Shown here: one piece after another, positions 11,253-19,937 of the stretch | Layout: each line of letters opens with the position of its first letter | Numbering within the stretch: position 1 is the stretch's first letter | Origin: Geodermatophilus nigrescens | Lineage (GTDB): Bacteria; Actinomycetota; Actinomycetes; Mycobacteriales; Geodermatophilaceae | DNA: 64,000 nt | Assembly: GCF_900129495.1 (NCBI RefSeq) | Contig: NZ_FQVX01000001.1 | Span: 1,302,001-1,366,000, forward strand | Reading direction: 5' to 3' | Notes under the pieces: model-generated | The model's input: only the letters and a program-made list of their open reading frames with translations | The model's database searches: none | What the model was told of the DNA's origin: nothing | Translations under genes and position numbers: made by a program

Positions 11253-13436
11253 TCAGCGCGGGTCGCCGACCAGCTCCCGCTCGCGGGACGTGGCCGGGTC
11301 GCGCTCCAGCGCCGCACCCTCGACGTCGAGCACCGGCAGCCAGCGCAGCCAGCGCGGCAGCCACCACGCGCGCTCGCCGAGCAGTGCCAGCGCCGCGGGC
11401 ACGAGCACCATCCGGACGACGAACGCGTCGACCAGGATGCCGACCGCCAGCGCGAACGCGATCGACTTGATCGTCGCCTCGCCCGCCGGCACGAACCCGG
11501 CGAACACGCTGAACATGATCAGCGCGGCGGCCACGACCACCGGCGCGGCCTGGCGGAACCCGGTGCGGATCGCCTGCAGCGGCGGGGTGCCGTGGCTGTG
11601 CGCCTCGTGCATCCGCGACACCAGGAACACCTGGTAGTCCATCGCCAGGCCGAACAGGATCCCGATCACGAGGATCGGGGTGAGGCTCAGCAGCGGCCCG
11701 GTGGTGTCGAGGTTGACCACGTCGGCCAGCCAGCCCCACTGGAACACCGCCACGGTCGCGCCGAGCGAGGCGCCGATCGTGAGCAGGAAGCCCAGGACGC
11801 CGACCAGCGGCACCAGCAGCGACCGGAAGACCAGGACCAGCAGCACGAGCGCCAGCCCGACGACGAGCGCCAGGTACTTCGGCAGCGCCTCGTCCAGGCT
11901 CTGCGCGACGTCGACGCTGACCGCCGTCTGCCCGGTGACCGAGGCCTCGACGCCGTCGAGCGAGCGGAACTGGTCGCGCAGGTCGGCGACCAGCTGCTCG
12001 GTGGCCGCGCTGCTCGGGCTCGACTGCGGGACCACCGTCAGCAGGGCAGCGGTCCCGTCGGCGTTCGGGATCGGCGGGGCGACGACGGCGACGTCGTCGA
12101 GGGCGGGGATCTCCTGCGCCTGCCGTGCTGCGGCCTCGACGGCGCCGTCGCCCTCGAACAGCACGGTGATCGGACCGTTGAAGCCCTCGCCGAAGCCCTC
12201 GGCGAGCAGCGCGTCGGCGCGAGCGGCCGACGTGTCCTCCGCCGGCTGCTGGATGAGCGTCGTGCGCATCGAGGCGACCGGGATCGCGACGACGCCGAGC
12301 GCGACGATCGCCAGCAGCAGCGAGGCGACCCGGCGGGAGGTGACGCCGTCGGCCCAGCGGGCGAGGATGCCGCGGCCGCGGGCGGCGACGGGCGTGCCCT
12401 CTGCGGCCGCCGCGCGCATCCGCTTCGGCAGCACCCGGGTGCCCAGCAGAGCGAGCACCGCGGGCACCAGGGTCAGCGCGACGAGCACCGCGACGACGAT
12501 CGTGCCGGCCGCGGCCAGACCCATCTGCGTGAGGAAGGGGATGCCGGCGACGAACAGGCCGGCCAGCGCGATGACCACGGTGAGGCCGGCGGTGACGACC
12601 GCGGAGCCCGCGGTGCCGACGGCCAGGCCGATCGAGCGGCGCACGTCGGTGCCGCGCAGCAGCTCCTGGCGGTGCCGCGTGACGATGAACAGCGTGTAGT
12701 CGATGCCGACGGCGAGGCCGAGCATCGCGGCGAGGATCGGCGTCGTGGAGGACAGGTCGACGAAGCCGGTGGCGATCGTGATGCCGAGGACGCCGACGCC
12801 CACGCCGACGAGCGCGGTCAGCAGGTTCATCCCGGCGATCGCCAGCGCGCCGTAGGTGACGGCGAGGACGACGAGGGCGACGACGACGCCGATGACCTCC
12901 GACGGGCCGCCGACCGCGGGCACCTCCTGCACCGCCTCGCCGGTGACCTCGACGGTCAGGCCGCCCTCGCCGGCGTCGGCGACGGCGTCCTGCAGCGCCT
13001 CCTGCTCCTCGGGCGTGACCCCGCCGGGCGCGGCGTCGTAGCTGACCGTGCTGTAGGCGGTGGTCTGCTGCTGGTTGACCGCGGGCGCGGCCGGGTCCAG
13101 CGGGTTGGTGGCGGAGGTGACGCCGGGCAGCTCGCCGAGCGTGGTGACCAGCTCGGTCACCGCCGCGGCGTTCTCCGGCGTCGTCAGCGTCTGCCCCTCG
13201 GGGGCGACGACGACGACCCGCGCGGTCGCCCCGCCGGCACCGGCGCCGAACTGCGACTGGATCCGGTCGAGCGCGGTCGTCGACTCCTGGCCCGGGATGG
13301 AGAAGTTCGTCGACGTCGGCCCGGAGAGCGTGGCCGCGCCGACGCCGCCCGCCACGAGGACGAGCAGCCACACGGCCAGGACGGCGAACCGGTGCCGCGC
13401 GGAGAAGGTCCCGAGTCGGGACAACAGGACAGCCAT
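11253..13436 (-). CDS. MMPL-family RND transporter
   Basis: 727-residue inner-membrane exporter. One N-terminal transmembrane helix (FAVLAVWLLVLVAGGVGA) is followed by an extracytoplasmic domain, a bundle of helices, a second extracytoplasmic domain and a second helix bundle. This is the duplicated MMPL layout, of normal length. It contains the internal GxxxDY-type segments AVGIDYTLFIVTRHRQEL and FGLAMDYQVFLVSRMHEA, the proton-relay helices. The ATG is preceded by GGAGG inside the end of the upstream tetR gene, so the two form an operon. MMPL proteins export lipids or drugs; the substrate here is unknown. Confidence 0.9.
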   Translation of the reverse strand: MAVLLSRLGTFSARHRFAVLAVWLLVLVAGGVGAATLSGPTSTNFSIPGQESTTALDRIQSQFGAGAGGATARVVVVAPEGQTLTTPENAAAVTELVTTLGELPGVTSATNPLDPAAPAVNQQQTTAYSTVSYDAAPGGVTPEEQEALQDAVADAGEGGLTVEVTGEAVQEVPAVGGPSEVIGVVVALVVLAVTYGALAIAGMNLLTALVGVGVGVLGITIATGFVDLSSTTPILAAMLGLAVGIDYTLFIVTRHRQELLRGTDVRRSIGLAVGTAGSAVVTAGLTVVIALAGLFVAGIPFLTQMGLAAAGTIVVAVLVALTLVPAVLALLGTRVLPKRMRAAAAEGTPVAARGRGILARWADGVTSRRVASLLLAIVALGVVAIPVASMRTTLIQQPAEDTSAARADALLAEGFGEGFNGPITVLFEGDGAVEAAARQAQEIPALDDVAVVAPPIPNADGTAALLTVVPQSSPSSAATEQLVADLRDQFRSLDGVEASVTGQTAVSVDVAQSLDEALPKYLALVVGLALVLLVLVFRSLLVPLVGVLGFLLTIGASLGATVAVFQWGWLADVVNLDTTGPLLSLTPILVIGILFGLAMDYQVFLVSRMHEAHSHGTPPLQAIRTGFRQAAPVVVAAALIMFSVFAGFVPAGEATIKSIAFALAVGILVDAFVVRMVLVPAALALLGERAWWLPRWLRWLPVLDVEGAALERDPATSRERELVGDPR

Positions 13437-13439
13437 GGA

Positions 13440-14042
13440 TCAGGCCTCCGCCTGGTGGGGGTGGGAAGGGACCGCGCGGGGACGGCGGTGTCCGAGCGCG
13501 TCGAGGCACGTGGCGACCACGAGGGGCCGCCACGCGCTGGTCTGGTCCGCCTCGTGGGCGGCGAGGGTGAGGACGGCGAGGGCGGCGACGGCGCCGAGCA
13601 CGCGCACGAGCCGTTCGGGGTCGGCGTCCTCGGCGTGGGGGTCGACGCCGAAGCACTCGAAGACCGCGGTCTCGGGTCCGCCGGGCTCGTGCGCGCCGCC
13701 GTCGGGGAGCTCGGTCACCGGGGCGAGCAGCATGGCCACGAAGCCGGGGTGGCCGAGGGCGACGTCGACGAGGACCTCGATCGCCCGTCGGTCGCGGGCG
13801 GGGCCCGCGGGCAGGGGCCGGACGGCCTCGAGCACCCGCCGGCCGAGCGCGTCGGCGTGCGCGAGCACCGCCTCGTGCAAGGCGTCCTTGCTGGGGAAGT
13901 GGTGCAGCAGGCCGGCCTTCGACAGCCCGACGGCATCCGCCACGTCCTGCAGCGAGGTCTTGGCGTAGCCGCGGCGGGCGAACAGGCCGGCGGCGCGGTC
14001 GAGGATGCCCTCGTCGATCTGCTGCCGGAACGGTCGTGCCAC
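13440..14042 (-). CDS. TetR-family repressor of the MMPL transporter
   Basis: 200-residue TetR protein with HTH segments ILDRAAGLFARRGYAKTSLQ and DAVGLSKAGLLHHFPSKDAL. It ends 3 bp before the MMPL start codon and the MMPL ribosome site lies in its 3' end, so the two are co-transcribed. The GTG start has no ribosome site; TACCGT (14056 down to 14051) lies 8 nt upstream, suggesting a leaderless mRNA. A strong palindrome at 14062-14082 overlaps the -35 position, implying autorepression and control of the pump. Confidence 0.85.
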   Translation of the reverse strand: MARPFRQQIDEGILDRAAGLFARRGYAKTSLQDVADAVGLSKAGLLHHFPSKDALHEAVLAHADALGRRVLEAVRPLPAGPARDRRAIEVLVDVALGHPGFVAMLLAPVTELPDGGAHEPGGPETAVFECFGVDPHAEDADPERLVRVLGAVAALAVLTLAAHEADQTSAWRPLVVATCLDALGHRRPRAVPSHPHQAEA

Positions 14043-14050
14043 GTCCCCAG

Positions 14051-14082
14051 ACGGTACGCGCGACCGACCGAATCGGTCGGTC
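14051..14082 (-). promoter_or_regulatory. Operator and -10 box of the tetR-MMPL operon
   Basis: GACCGACCG (14062-14070), AAT, CGGTCGGTC (14074-14082): a 21-bp palindrome with 9-bp perfect arms. On the minus strand the -10 candidate TACCGT is at 14056-14051, so the operator covers the spacer and -35 region. Confidence 0.7.
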
Positions 14083-14172
14083 CGCCGTCCGATCCGGTCG
14101 GGTGGGGTGTGTCACGTCCCGCTGGCCGGGAGTCGGCTCGGTCCTCGCGGCCGCGGACGGGAGGATGACGTC

Positions 14173-15009
14173 ATGACGACACGCAGGAGGGTCGGCCCCG
14201 CGGACGCGCGTTCGTGGCTGCTGGTCAACGGGGCGCGCCCCGAGCTGTTCGACGAGCGGTACGCCTCGCGCGCCGACCAGGTGGTCCTCGACATCGAGGA
14301 CGCCGTGGACCCGGCCCACAAGGACGAGGCGCGCGCCGGCGTCGTCGAGTGGCTCGGGGACGCCGGCCGCTCGGCGTGGGTGCGCATCAACGACCACTCG
14401 ACGCCCTGGTGGGAGCACGACGTCGCCGCGCTGGCCGGCCTCCCCGGCCTCGCCGGCGTGATGCTGGCCAAGACCGAGGCCGGCGAGCACGTCACCGAGA
14501 CCTTCGACCGGCTCGGCGGCGCGACCCCCGTGCTCGCGCTCGTGGAGTCGGCGCTGGGCATCGAGGAGGCGGTGGGCATCGCCCGCGCCCGCGGCGCCTT
14601 CCGGCTCGCCTTCGGCAGCGGCGACTACCGCCGCGACACCGGCACCAGCGCCGACGACCTGGCGATGGCCTACCCGCGCTCCCGCCTGGTCGTGGCCAGC
14701 CGGATCGGCGGGCTGCCCGGGCCGATCGACGGCCCGACGGTGAGCACCAGCCACCCGGTGCTGCGCGAGCAGTCCGCCGTCACCGTGTCCCTCGGCCTCA
14801 CCGGCAAGCTGTGCCTCGACCCCGACCAGGCGCCGGTGATCAACGAGGTCATCAGCCCCGCGCCGTCCGACGTCGCCTGGGCCCTGGACTTCCTCGCCGA
14901 CTTCGAGGCGCGCGGCCAGGTCATCCGCGACGGCAGCGACCTGCCCCGCCTCGGCCGCGCCCGCAAGATCGAGCGGCTGGCCGCCACCTTCGGGGTGCAG
15001 CCCAGCTGA
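14173..15009 (+). CDS. citE: CitE/HpcH-HpaI family acyl-CoA lyase
   Basis: 278-residue TIM-barrel lyase of the citrate-lyase beta-like family. Conserved parts are DIEDAVDPAHKDEAR (metal- and acyl-binding), VMLAKTE, ALVESALGIEEA and LAFGSGDYRRDTG. The ATG at 14173 is 8 nt after GGGAGG. Stand-alone CitE proteins without citF act on acyl-CoAs; the M. tuberculosis relative in the leucine-degradation region cleaves 3-hydroxy-3-methylglutaryl-CoA-type substrates. With methylcrotonyl-CoA carboxylase genes 7 kb away, a role at the end of leucine degradation is plausible. The short length fits the stand-alone subgroup. Malyl- or methylmalyl-CoA lyase activity is an alternative. Confidence 0.75.
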   Translation: MTTRRRVGPADARSWLLVNGARPELFDERYASRADQVVLDIEDAVDPAHKDEARAGVVEWLGDAGRSAWVRINDHSTPWWEHDVAALAGLPGLAGVMLAKTEAGEHVTETFDRLGGATPVLALVESALGIEEAVGIARARGAFRLAFGSGDYRRDTGTSADDLAMAYPRSRLVVASRIGGLPGPIDGPTVSTSHPVLREQSAVTVSLGLTGKLCLDPDQAPVINEVISPAPSDVAWALDFLADFEARGQVIRDGSDLPRLGRARKIERLAATFGVQPS

Positions 15010-15018
15010 CCCCGCCCC

Positions 15019-15055
15019 TGCGGTCCTCCCGGACGACGCGGCCGGGAGGACCGCA
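15019..15055. terminator. Terminator after citE
   Basis: Perfect 14-bp stem (TGCGGTCCTCCCGG at 15019-15032, CCGGGAGGACCGCA at 15042-15055) with a 9-nt loop, 9 nt after the citE stop. Confidence 0.8.
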
Positions 15056-15071
15056 GGCCGCCGTCCCCGGT

Positions 15072-15126
15072 GGTGTGCGGTCGCGGCGCGTTCCCGGCCC
15101 GGGATGCGCCACGGGTGCACGTCACC
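15072..15126. repeat. Dispersed 55-bp intergenic repeat, copy 2
   Basis: Matches 8015-8069 at 43 of 55 positions, in the same orientation. Terminal inverted ends (GGTGTGC and GCACGTC) pair if G-U pairs are allowed. It lies between the citE terminator and the convergent methyltransferase gene. Confidence 0.65.
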
Positions 15127-15141
15127 GTGGGGGAGTGACCG

Positions 15142-15849
15142 CTAGACCGCCGTCGCGGTGACGAAGGTGCAGACGCCGTCGCCGGAGGTGGCGCGCTGGC
15201 GGACGCCCAGCAGCCACAGCACCGCCATCTCCACGCGGTAGGCGATCCGCATCGGCCCCGTGTAGAGGGTGTCGCCGGCGGTGGTGACCTCCACCGAGCC
15301 GAAGCCCGCCCGCTGCACGTGCCGGGTGAGCATCCAGTCCGGCAGCAGCGTGATGTGGCCGGGGGAGTCGTAGTGCCGCGGCCCGAAGATGTAGGGGGCG
15401 CCGCGCAGGAGGGTCAGCAGCCGCGAGTGCGGGTGCGTGACGTTCGGCGTGCTCACCAGCAGCCGCCCGCCGGGCCGCAGCAGCGCGCGGATCGAGCGCA
15501 GCACCTGCCGCGGGTTCTCCACGTGCTCCAGGGTCTCCACGCAGACGACGAGGTCGAACGGGCCGCGGGTGTCGTCGGTCCACTCGGGGTCGTCGAGGTC
15601 GAGCCGGGCGATCCAGTCGTGCGGCGGGTCGAGGTCGGTGGGGACGACGTCGATGCCGGCGTCGCGCAGCCGCAGCGCCAGCGCACCGCACCCCGAGCCG
15701 ACCTCGAGCACCCGGCCGCCGTCGGGCAGCGCGGCGCGCACCTGCGCGGCGGCGTACTCGTGCACCCCGGGCGCGGCGTGGATGCCGTGCCCGCGGTAGG
15801 TGCGGACCGCTTCGGTCCGCCGGCCGTCGCGGTGCTGGAGGTCGGTCAC
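15142..15849 (-). CDS. SAM-dependent methyltransferase, class I (UbiG/Methyltransf_11-23 type)
   Basis: 235-residue protein with the Rossmann SAM site VLEVGSGCGALALRLRDAG (motif I), an acidic end of strand 2 (VVPTDLDPP) and VCVETLEHVENPRQVLRSI with LLRPGGRLLVSTPN (post-motif region). This arrangement is usual for small-molecule or lipid methyltransferases of the Methyltransf_11/23 group. The GTG start at 15849 has only a weak ribosome site. It is transcribed divergently from the PHP-domain gene. The substrate is unknown. Confidence 0.8.
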   Translation of the reverse strand: MTDLQHRDGRRTEAVRTYRGHGIHAAPGVHEYAAAQVRAALPDGGRVLEVGSGCGALALRLRDAGIDVVPTDLDPPHDWIARLDLDDPEWTDDTRGPFDLVVCVETLEHVENPRQVLRSIRALLRPGGRLLVSTPNVTHPHSRLLTLLRGAPYIFGPRHYDSPGHITLLPDWMLTRHVQRAGFGSVEVTTAGDTLYTGPMRIAYRVEMAVLWLLGVRQRATSGDGVCTFVTATAV

Positions 15850-16005
15850 CGGAACAGCCTGTCAGCCTCCCGGGTGACCCGCAGACCTCACCCTGCGCAC
15901 CGCGGAGCGTCACCGGGGCGTCATCAGCGAGTCACCTCGCTGCCGACGATTGGGGGACGCCGGACCGCGATCGGCGGCCGGCCCGCTCCGCCCACGAGGA
16001 GAGAC

Positions 16006-17700
16006 GTGTCCGGTCCGCACCACCACCACGACCACCACCACGACCACCACCACGGTCCCGAGCACGGTCACGGTCACGCGCACCAGCCCGGCGCCCCCGC
16101 CTGGACCCCCTACGGCGACACCTCGGTCCCCGACACGGACCTCTCGCCGGTCGACCTCTCCCGGCGCCGGTTCCTCCAGGCGGCCGGCGTCCTGGGCCTC
16201 GCCGTCGGTGCCACGGTGGCCGGCACGCCGCGCGTCGCGCAGGCCGCGCCCCGCCCGGGCGGCGGGGGCGGCGGCTCCTACACGTGGCTCAACGGCGACC
16301 ACCACATCTACACGCAGTACAGCTCCGACGGCCTCTACACCGTGCGCCAGCAGGTGGAGCAGGCCCGGCGCAACGGCGTGAACTGGCTGGTCATCACCGA
16401 CCACGGCTCGGCCACGCACGCGCGCCTCGGCGTCGACCTGGTCAACCCCGACGTCGTCGCCGCCCGCCGGGCCCACCGGGACATGCTGGTCTTCCAGGGC
16501 CTGGAGTGGAACATCCCGGCCGCCGAGCACGGCACCGTCTTCGTCGTGCCGAACGCCGACGAGGTCGCCGTCCTGCGGGAGTTCGAGCAGCAGTTCGACG
16601 GCTCGCTGGGCAACGTGACCGAGGACCGCGCGGTGGCCGGCATCCAGTGGCTCGGCCGGCAGATGACCGACCGCCGCACCTCCAACGCGCTGTTCCTCGC
16701 CAACCACCCGGCGCGCAACGGCATCGACTCGCCGCACGAGATCCGCGCCTGGCGCGACGCCGACCCGCGGGTCGCGATCGGCATGGAGGGCGCGCCCGGC
16801 CACCAGGCCGCCGGCATCCCGGCACCGGAGGGCCCGGGGGAGGCGCGCGGCTACTACGGCAACAGCCGCCGCGCCGACAGCTTCCCCGGCTACCCCGACG
16901 AGTCCTACCGGACCTTCGGCGGCTTCGACTGGATGACGGCGAAGCTCGGCGGCGTCTGGGACTCGCTGCTCGCCGAGGGCAGGCCGTGGTGGATCACCGC
17001 CAACTCCGACTCGCACTCGGTGTACCGCGACCAGCTCGTGCGCCCCACCGGGCAGGACAGCACGGCGTACTTCACCGCCAACGGCCGCTACGGGGACCCG
17101 GTGGACAGCGGCGTGCCGCAGATCGACCGCGGCGACTTCTTCCCCGGCTACTACTCGCGCACCTGGGTCGGGGCGGGCAGCCGCGACTACGGCGCCGTCA
17201 TGGACGGCCTGCGGGCCGGGCGCGCCTTCGTCGTCCACGGCGACCTGATCGACGGTCTCGAGGTCAGCGTCCGGGGCGACGGCGGCGGGAACGCGCCGGC
17301 CACCCTGGGCGAGCAGGTGCGGATCGGCCGCGGCGAGAACGTGCACATGCAGATCCGGATCACCCAGCGCCGGCAGCCCAACGCCCACGGCGACGTGCCG
17401 CGGCTGCGCCGGGTCGACCTGATCACCGGGCCCGTCACGGGCCCGGTGGCCGACCGGGACACGCAGACCGCGCCGGAGACCCGCGTCGCGCAGTCCTTCG
17501 AGGTGCGCGGCAACGGCCAGGTCGTGCTCAACCACGTGTTCCGGCGGGTCGACCGGCCGTTCTTCCTGCGGCTGCGCGGGACCGACGGCAACTTCTCCGC
17601 GCCCGGCAGCATCGAGCCGCGGCAGGACCCGGTGGGCAACAGCGACCCGTGGACCGACCTCTGGTTCTACTCGAACCCGGTGTTCGTCTCCGTTGGCTGA
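16006..17700 (+). CDS. Tat-exported PHP-domain phosphoesterase-like protein with His-rich leader
   Basis: 564 residues. Residues 5-26 hold 14 His in short runs (H5-8, H10-12, H14-16, then HGHGHAH). A twin-arginine signal follows (SRRRFLQ at 52-58, hydrophobic run, AQA cleavage near 80). The mature part starts with a PHP metal-dependent hydrolase domain (NGDHHIYTQYSSDG, then VITDHGS, and NSDSHSVY later) and ends in a beta-rich domain with RTWVGAGSRDYGAVMDGLRAGRAFVVHGD-like PHP C-terminal features. In the first metal motif the usual HxH reads H-I-Y. The GTG start follows GAGGAG. It overlaps the next gene by 8 bp. Exported PHP proteins are thought to be phosphoesterases; the substrate is unknown. 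Confidence 0.82.
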   Translation: MSGPHHHHDHHHDHHHGPEHGHGHAHQPGAPAWTPYGDTSVPDTDLSPVDLSRRRFLQAAGVLGLAVGATVAGTPRVAQAAPRPGGGGGGSYTWLNGDHHIYTQYSSDGLYTVRQQVEQARRNGVNWLVITDHGSATHARLGVDLVNPDVVAARRAHRDMLVFQGLEWNIPAAEHGTVFVVPNADEVAVLREFEQQFDGSLGNVTEDRAVAGIQWLGRQMTDRRTSNALFLANHPARNGIDSPHEIRAWRDADPRVAIGMEGAPGHQAAGIPAPEGPGEARGYYGNSRRADSFPGYPDESYRTFGGFDWMTAKLGGVWDSLLAEGRPWWITANSDSHSVYRDQLVRPTGQDSTAYFTANGRYGDPVDSGVPQIDRGDFFPGYYSRTWVGAGSRDYGAVMDGLRAGRAFVVHGDLIDGLEVSVRGDGGGNAPATLGEQVRIGRGENVHMQIRITQRRQPNAHGDVPRLRRVDLITGPVTGPVADRDTQTAPETRVAQSFEVRGNGQVVLNHVFRRVDRPFFLRLRGTDGNFSAPGSIEPRQDPVGNSDPWTDLWFYSNPVFVSVG

Positions 17701-18310
17701 CACCCCCTCCGGGGACCGCTGGGTCGCCGTCTGCGGCGACACCGGCGCGTCACCGGCCGCGCTGGCCGAGGTCGAGCACCGCCTGCTCGACCTCGGCCGG
17801 CGGGTCGGCGCCACCGAGGTGGCGACCCACGTCGTCCGCGCGGACGGCACCGGCCACCACGCCGGGTCGCTGCGCGTCCCGGCACCGGACGGCCTGGCCG
17901 GGGCGCTGGCCGGGTGGGCCCGTCCCGGCGAGTCGGTGGTGCTGTCCGGGGACGACGGCCCTGACGACGGCGGGGGCGACGTCGCGCTCGGCGACCCGGC
18001 CCACGCCGGGCACGCGGCGGACGTGGCCCGGGCGCACCGCGCCCGGACGTCGGGGCGGCTCGTCCGCTTCCCCGGCCAGGACGGCCTGCCCGACCGGTTC
18101 CCGCTGGCCGAGCTGACCACCCGGTGCGCCGTCGAGGCGGTGCACCTGCTCGGCGTCGCCGACGACCCCGCGCTGGTGCTGCGGACCCGCGGCCACGTCC
18201 GCCCGGAGTTCCGCGACGGCGTGCTCGTGCTGGTGGTCAACGCCTGGGACGACCGCGAGGTCTGCCCGTTCGAGCCGCCGGTGCAGCGGGAGTGCTGCGC
18301 CGACCACTGA
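17693..18310 (+). CDS. Hypothetical protein coupled to the PHP-domain gene
   Basis: 205 residues that I do not recognise. No signal peptide or membrane segment is visible. The N-terminal strand WVAVCGDTG and regular alpha/beta pattern with Val-rich strands (ESVVLSGDD, DGVLVLVVNAWDD) suggest a small globular alpha/beta protein; it ends in ECCADH. The start is a TTG at 17693 that overlaps the PHP stop (TTGGCTGA), implying translational coupling and a shared function. Its cytoplasmic location would contrast with the exported PHP protein. The TTG start is the least certain part. Confidence 0.6.
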   Translation: MADTPSGDRWVAVCGDTGASPAALAEVEHRLLDLGRRVGATEVATHVVRADGTGHHAGSLRVPAPDGLAGALAGWARPGESVVLSGDDGPDDGGGDVALGDPAHAGHAADVARAHRARTSGRLVRFPGQDGLPDRFPLAELTTRCAVEAVHLLGVADDPALVLRTRGHVRPEFRDGVLVLVVNAWDDREVCPFEPPVQRECCADH

Positions 18311-18312
18311 GA

Positions 18313-18328
18313 CCGCCCGGCTGGGCGG
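18313..18328. terminator. Short hairpin between convergent genes
   Basis: Stem CCGCCC/GGGCGG (6 bp) with loop GGCT, 2 nt after the stop of the hypothetical gene and 15 nt before the end of the diguanylate cyclase gene on the other strand. It is the only hairpin in this 32-bp gap. Confidence 0.5.
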
Positions 18329-18342
18329 GGAGGTCGGGGAGG

Positions 18343-19845
18343 TCAGGCGGGCGCGCCGTGGTGGACGACGCGGCCCTTGCCGGCGCGCTTGGCGGCGTAC
18401 ATCGCGGCGTCGGCGCGGGCCATGAGCTCGTCGGCGCCGACGGCGGCGTCACCCGGCCCGAGCGCGACCACGCCGGTGCTGGCGCCCACCGGGCGCAGCG
18501 TGCCCGCGACGGTGAACGGCAGGGCCATCGCGGCCGCCACCCGGGTGGCGGCCTCGCCGGCGTCGCCGCCGTCCTCGAGCACCACGGCGAACTCGTCGCC
18601 GCCCAGGCGGGCCACGGTGTCGCCGGCGCGCAGCGATCCCGTCAGCCGGCCGGCCACCCCCCGCAGCAGCTCGTCGCCGGCCGCGTGCCCGAGGGTGTCG
18701 TTGACCGCCTTGAAGTCGTCGAGGTCGAGGAAGACGACGGCGACCGGCCGCATGTCGCGGGCGTGCAGCGCGAGGGCGTGCTCGAGCCGGTCGAGGAACA
18801 GCGCGCGGTTGGCCAGGCCGGTGAGCGGGTCGGAGAAGGCCAGCCGGCGCAGCTGCGCCTCGCGGGCGGCCAGGTCGTCGGCGAGCCGCACGTTCTCGCG
18901 CACGGTGCCGTACTGGCGGGCGAGCAGGGCGGCGACGACCAGGGCGGCCACGAGCTCCTCGCCCTGCGTCAGGGCGGCGCCGGAGAGGGTCCGGACGAGG
19001 GCGGTGCCGAGGGCCAGGGTGACCGGGGCGTAGGGGAGCAGCGACGCCGCGGCGCTGGTCCGGCGGGCGGCGTGGCCGGCGGGCGCGGCGCCCGCGGCGG
19101 TCGCCGGCCGGCACAGGCCCGCCACCGCGAGCAGCACGAAGGCCAGCGTCCAGCCGGCGTCCGCGGTGCCGCCGTCGTAGGCGCTGGTCGCGGCGAGGTA
19201 GGTGAAGGCGCTGTCGGCGACCGCCATCGCGGTGACGCCGGCGGCGACCAGGTTGAGCGGGCGGCGGTCGCCGGCGGTGCGGGTGACGAGCAGGACCGCC
19301 AGCACCACGAGGGCGACGTCGGCGACCGGGTAGGCGGCCAGCAGCAGGCGGGCGGCGACGTCGTGGCCGGTGTCCTCGCGCAGCACCGCGCCGAGCGCGG
19401 TCTGCCAGCTGACCAGGCCCACGGCGCCGGTGGTCATCACCGCGTCGAGGCAGCGCTGCCACCGCCCGGTGCGCCCCCCGCCGGCCGGGTGGACCGCCAG
19501 CGCCAGCACCGCGCACGCGGAGAAGCCGAGGAAACCGACGTCGGCCAGCGACGGGAACGGCGACTCCCCGCGGGCGGCGAGCACCGTCCAGTACGCCTGC
19601 CCCGCCGACCACGACCCGCAGGCCGCGGCCAGCAGCCACCACGCCGTGCGCATCCGCAGCCCGGCCGACGCGACGGCGTGCCGGGCGGTGGCCGCCGCGG
19701 CGGCGGCCGCGGCCAGTGCCTGGACGACGTCGGAGACCAGCGTCGCGGCGGAGGAGGGCAGCACGGCGGTCGCGAGCACGCCCGCCGCGCAGACGGCGAC
19801 GAGCAGCGCCCCCAGGTGCCGGGGGGCCGGGCCGGTGCGGGCCAC
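18343..19845 (-). CDS. Membrane-bound diguanylate cyclase (GGDEF)
   Basis: 500 residues. About nine hydrophobic helices fill the first 290 residues, followed by a GGDEF domain (DPLTGLANRALFLDRLEHAL, then ARLGGDEFAVVLEDGG). The active-site GGDEF is intact and the allosteric I-site RxxD (RAGD) stands five residues before it, so c-di-GMP synthesis with product inhibition is expected. The GTG at 19845 is preferred because GAGAGGAG lies just upstream; an ATG at 19884 is in frame but lacks a ribosome site. The membrane part resembles other actinobacterial multi-helix sensors; the signal is unknown. Confidence 0.85.
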   Translation of the reverse strand: MARTGPAPRHLGALLVAVCAAGVLATAVLPSSAATLVSDVVQALAAAAAAAATARHAVASAGLRMRTAWWLLAAACGSWSAGQAYWTVLAARGESPFPSLADVGFLGFSACAVLALAVHPAGGGRTGRWQRCLDAVMTTGAVGLVSWQTALGAVLREDTGHDVAARLLLAAYPVADVALVVLAVLLVTRTAGDRRPLNLVAAGVTAMAVADSAFTYLAATSAYDGGTADAGWTLAFVLLAVAGLCRPATAAGAAPAGHAARRTSAAASLLPYAPVTLALGTALVRTLSGAALTQGEELVAALVVAALLARQYGTVRENVRLADDLAAREAQLRRLAFSDPLTGLANRALFLDRLEHALALHARDMRPVAVVFLDLDDFKAVNDTLGHAAGDELLRGVAGRLTGSLRAGDTVARLGGDEFAVVLEDGGDAGEAATRVAAAMALPFTVAGTLRPVGASTGVVALGPGDAAVGADELMARADAAMYAAKRAGKGRVVHHGAPA

Positions 19846-19937
19846 CTCGTGCTCCTCTCGTCGACGGCGGTCTCCTCCTGTCATCGGCGCGCGGCGGCGC
19901 CGGGGAGATGACCCGTCGGGGTGAGGGAGCGCGCGGC

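Noticed and set aside
10828..15120. Minus-strand open frame of more than 1,400 codons
   Set aside because: It runs antisense or out of frame to DUF4865, MMPL, TetR and CitE genes. Its translation is Arg/Ala/Gly/Pro-rich low-complexity, a normal shadow in DNA of this GC content.
16019..16053. CACCACCACGAC repeats as a microsatellite or CRISPR-like repeat
   Set aside because: They are in-frame His/Asp codons of the PHP protein leader; no spacers and no array structure.
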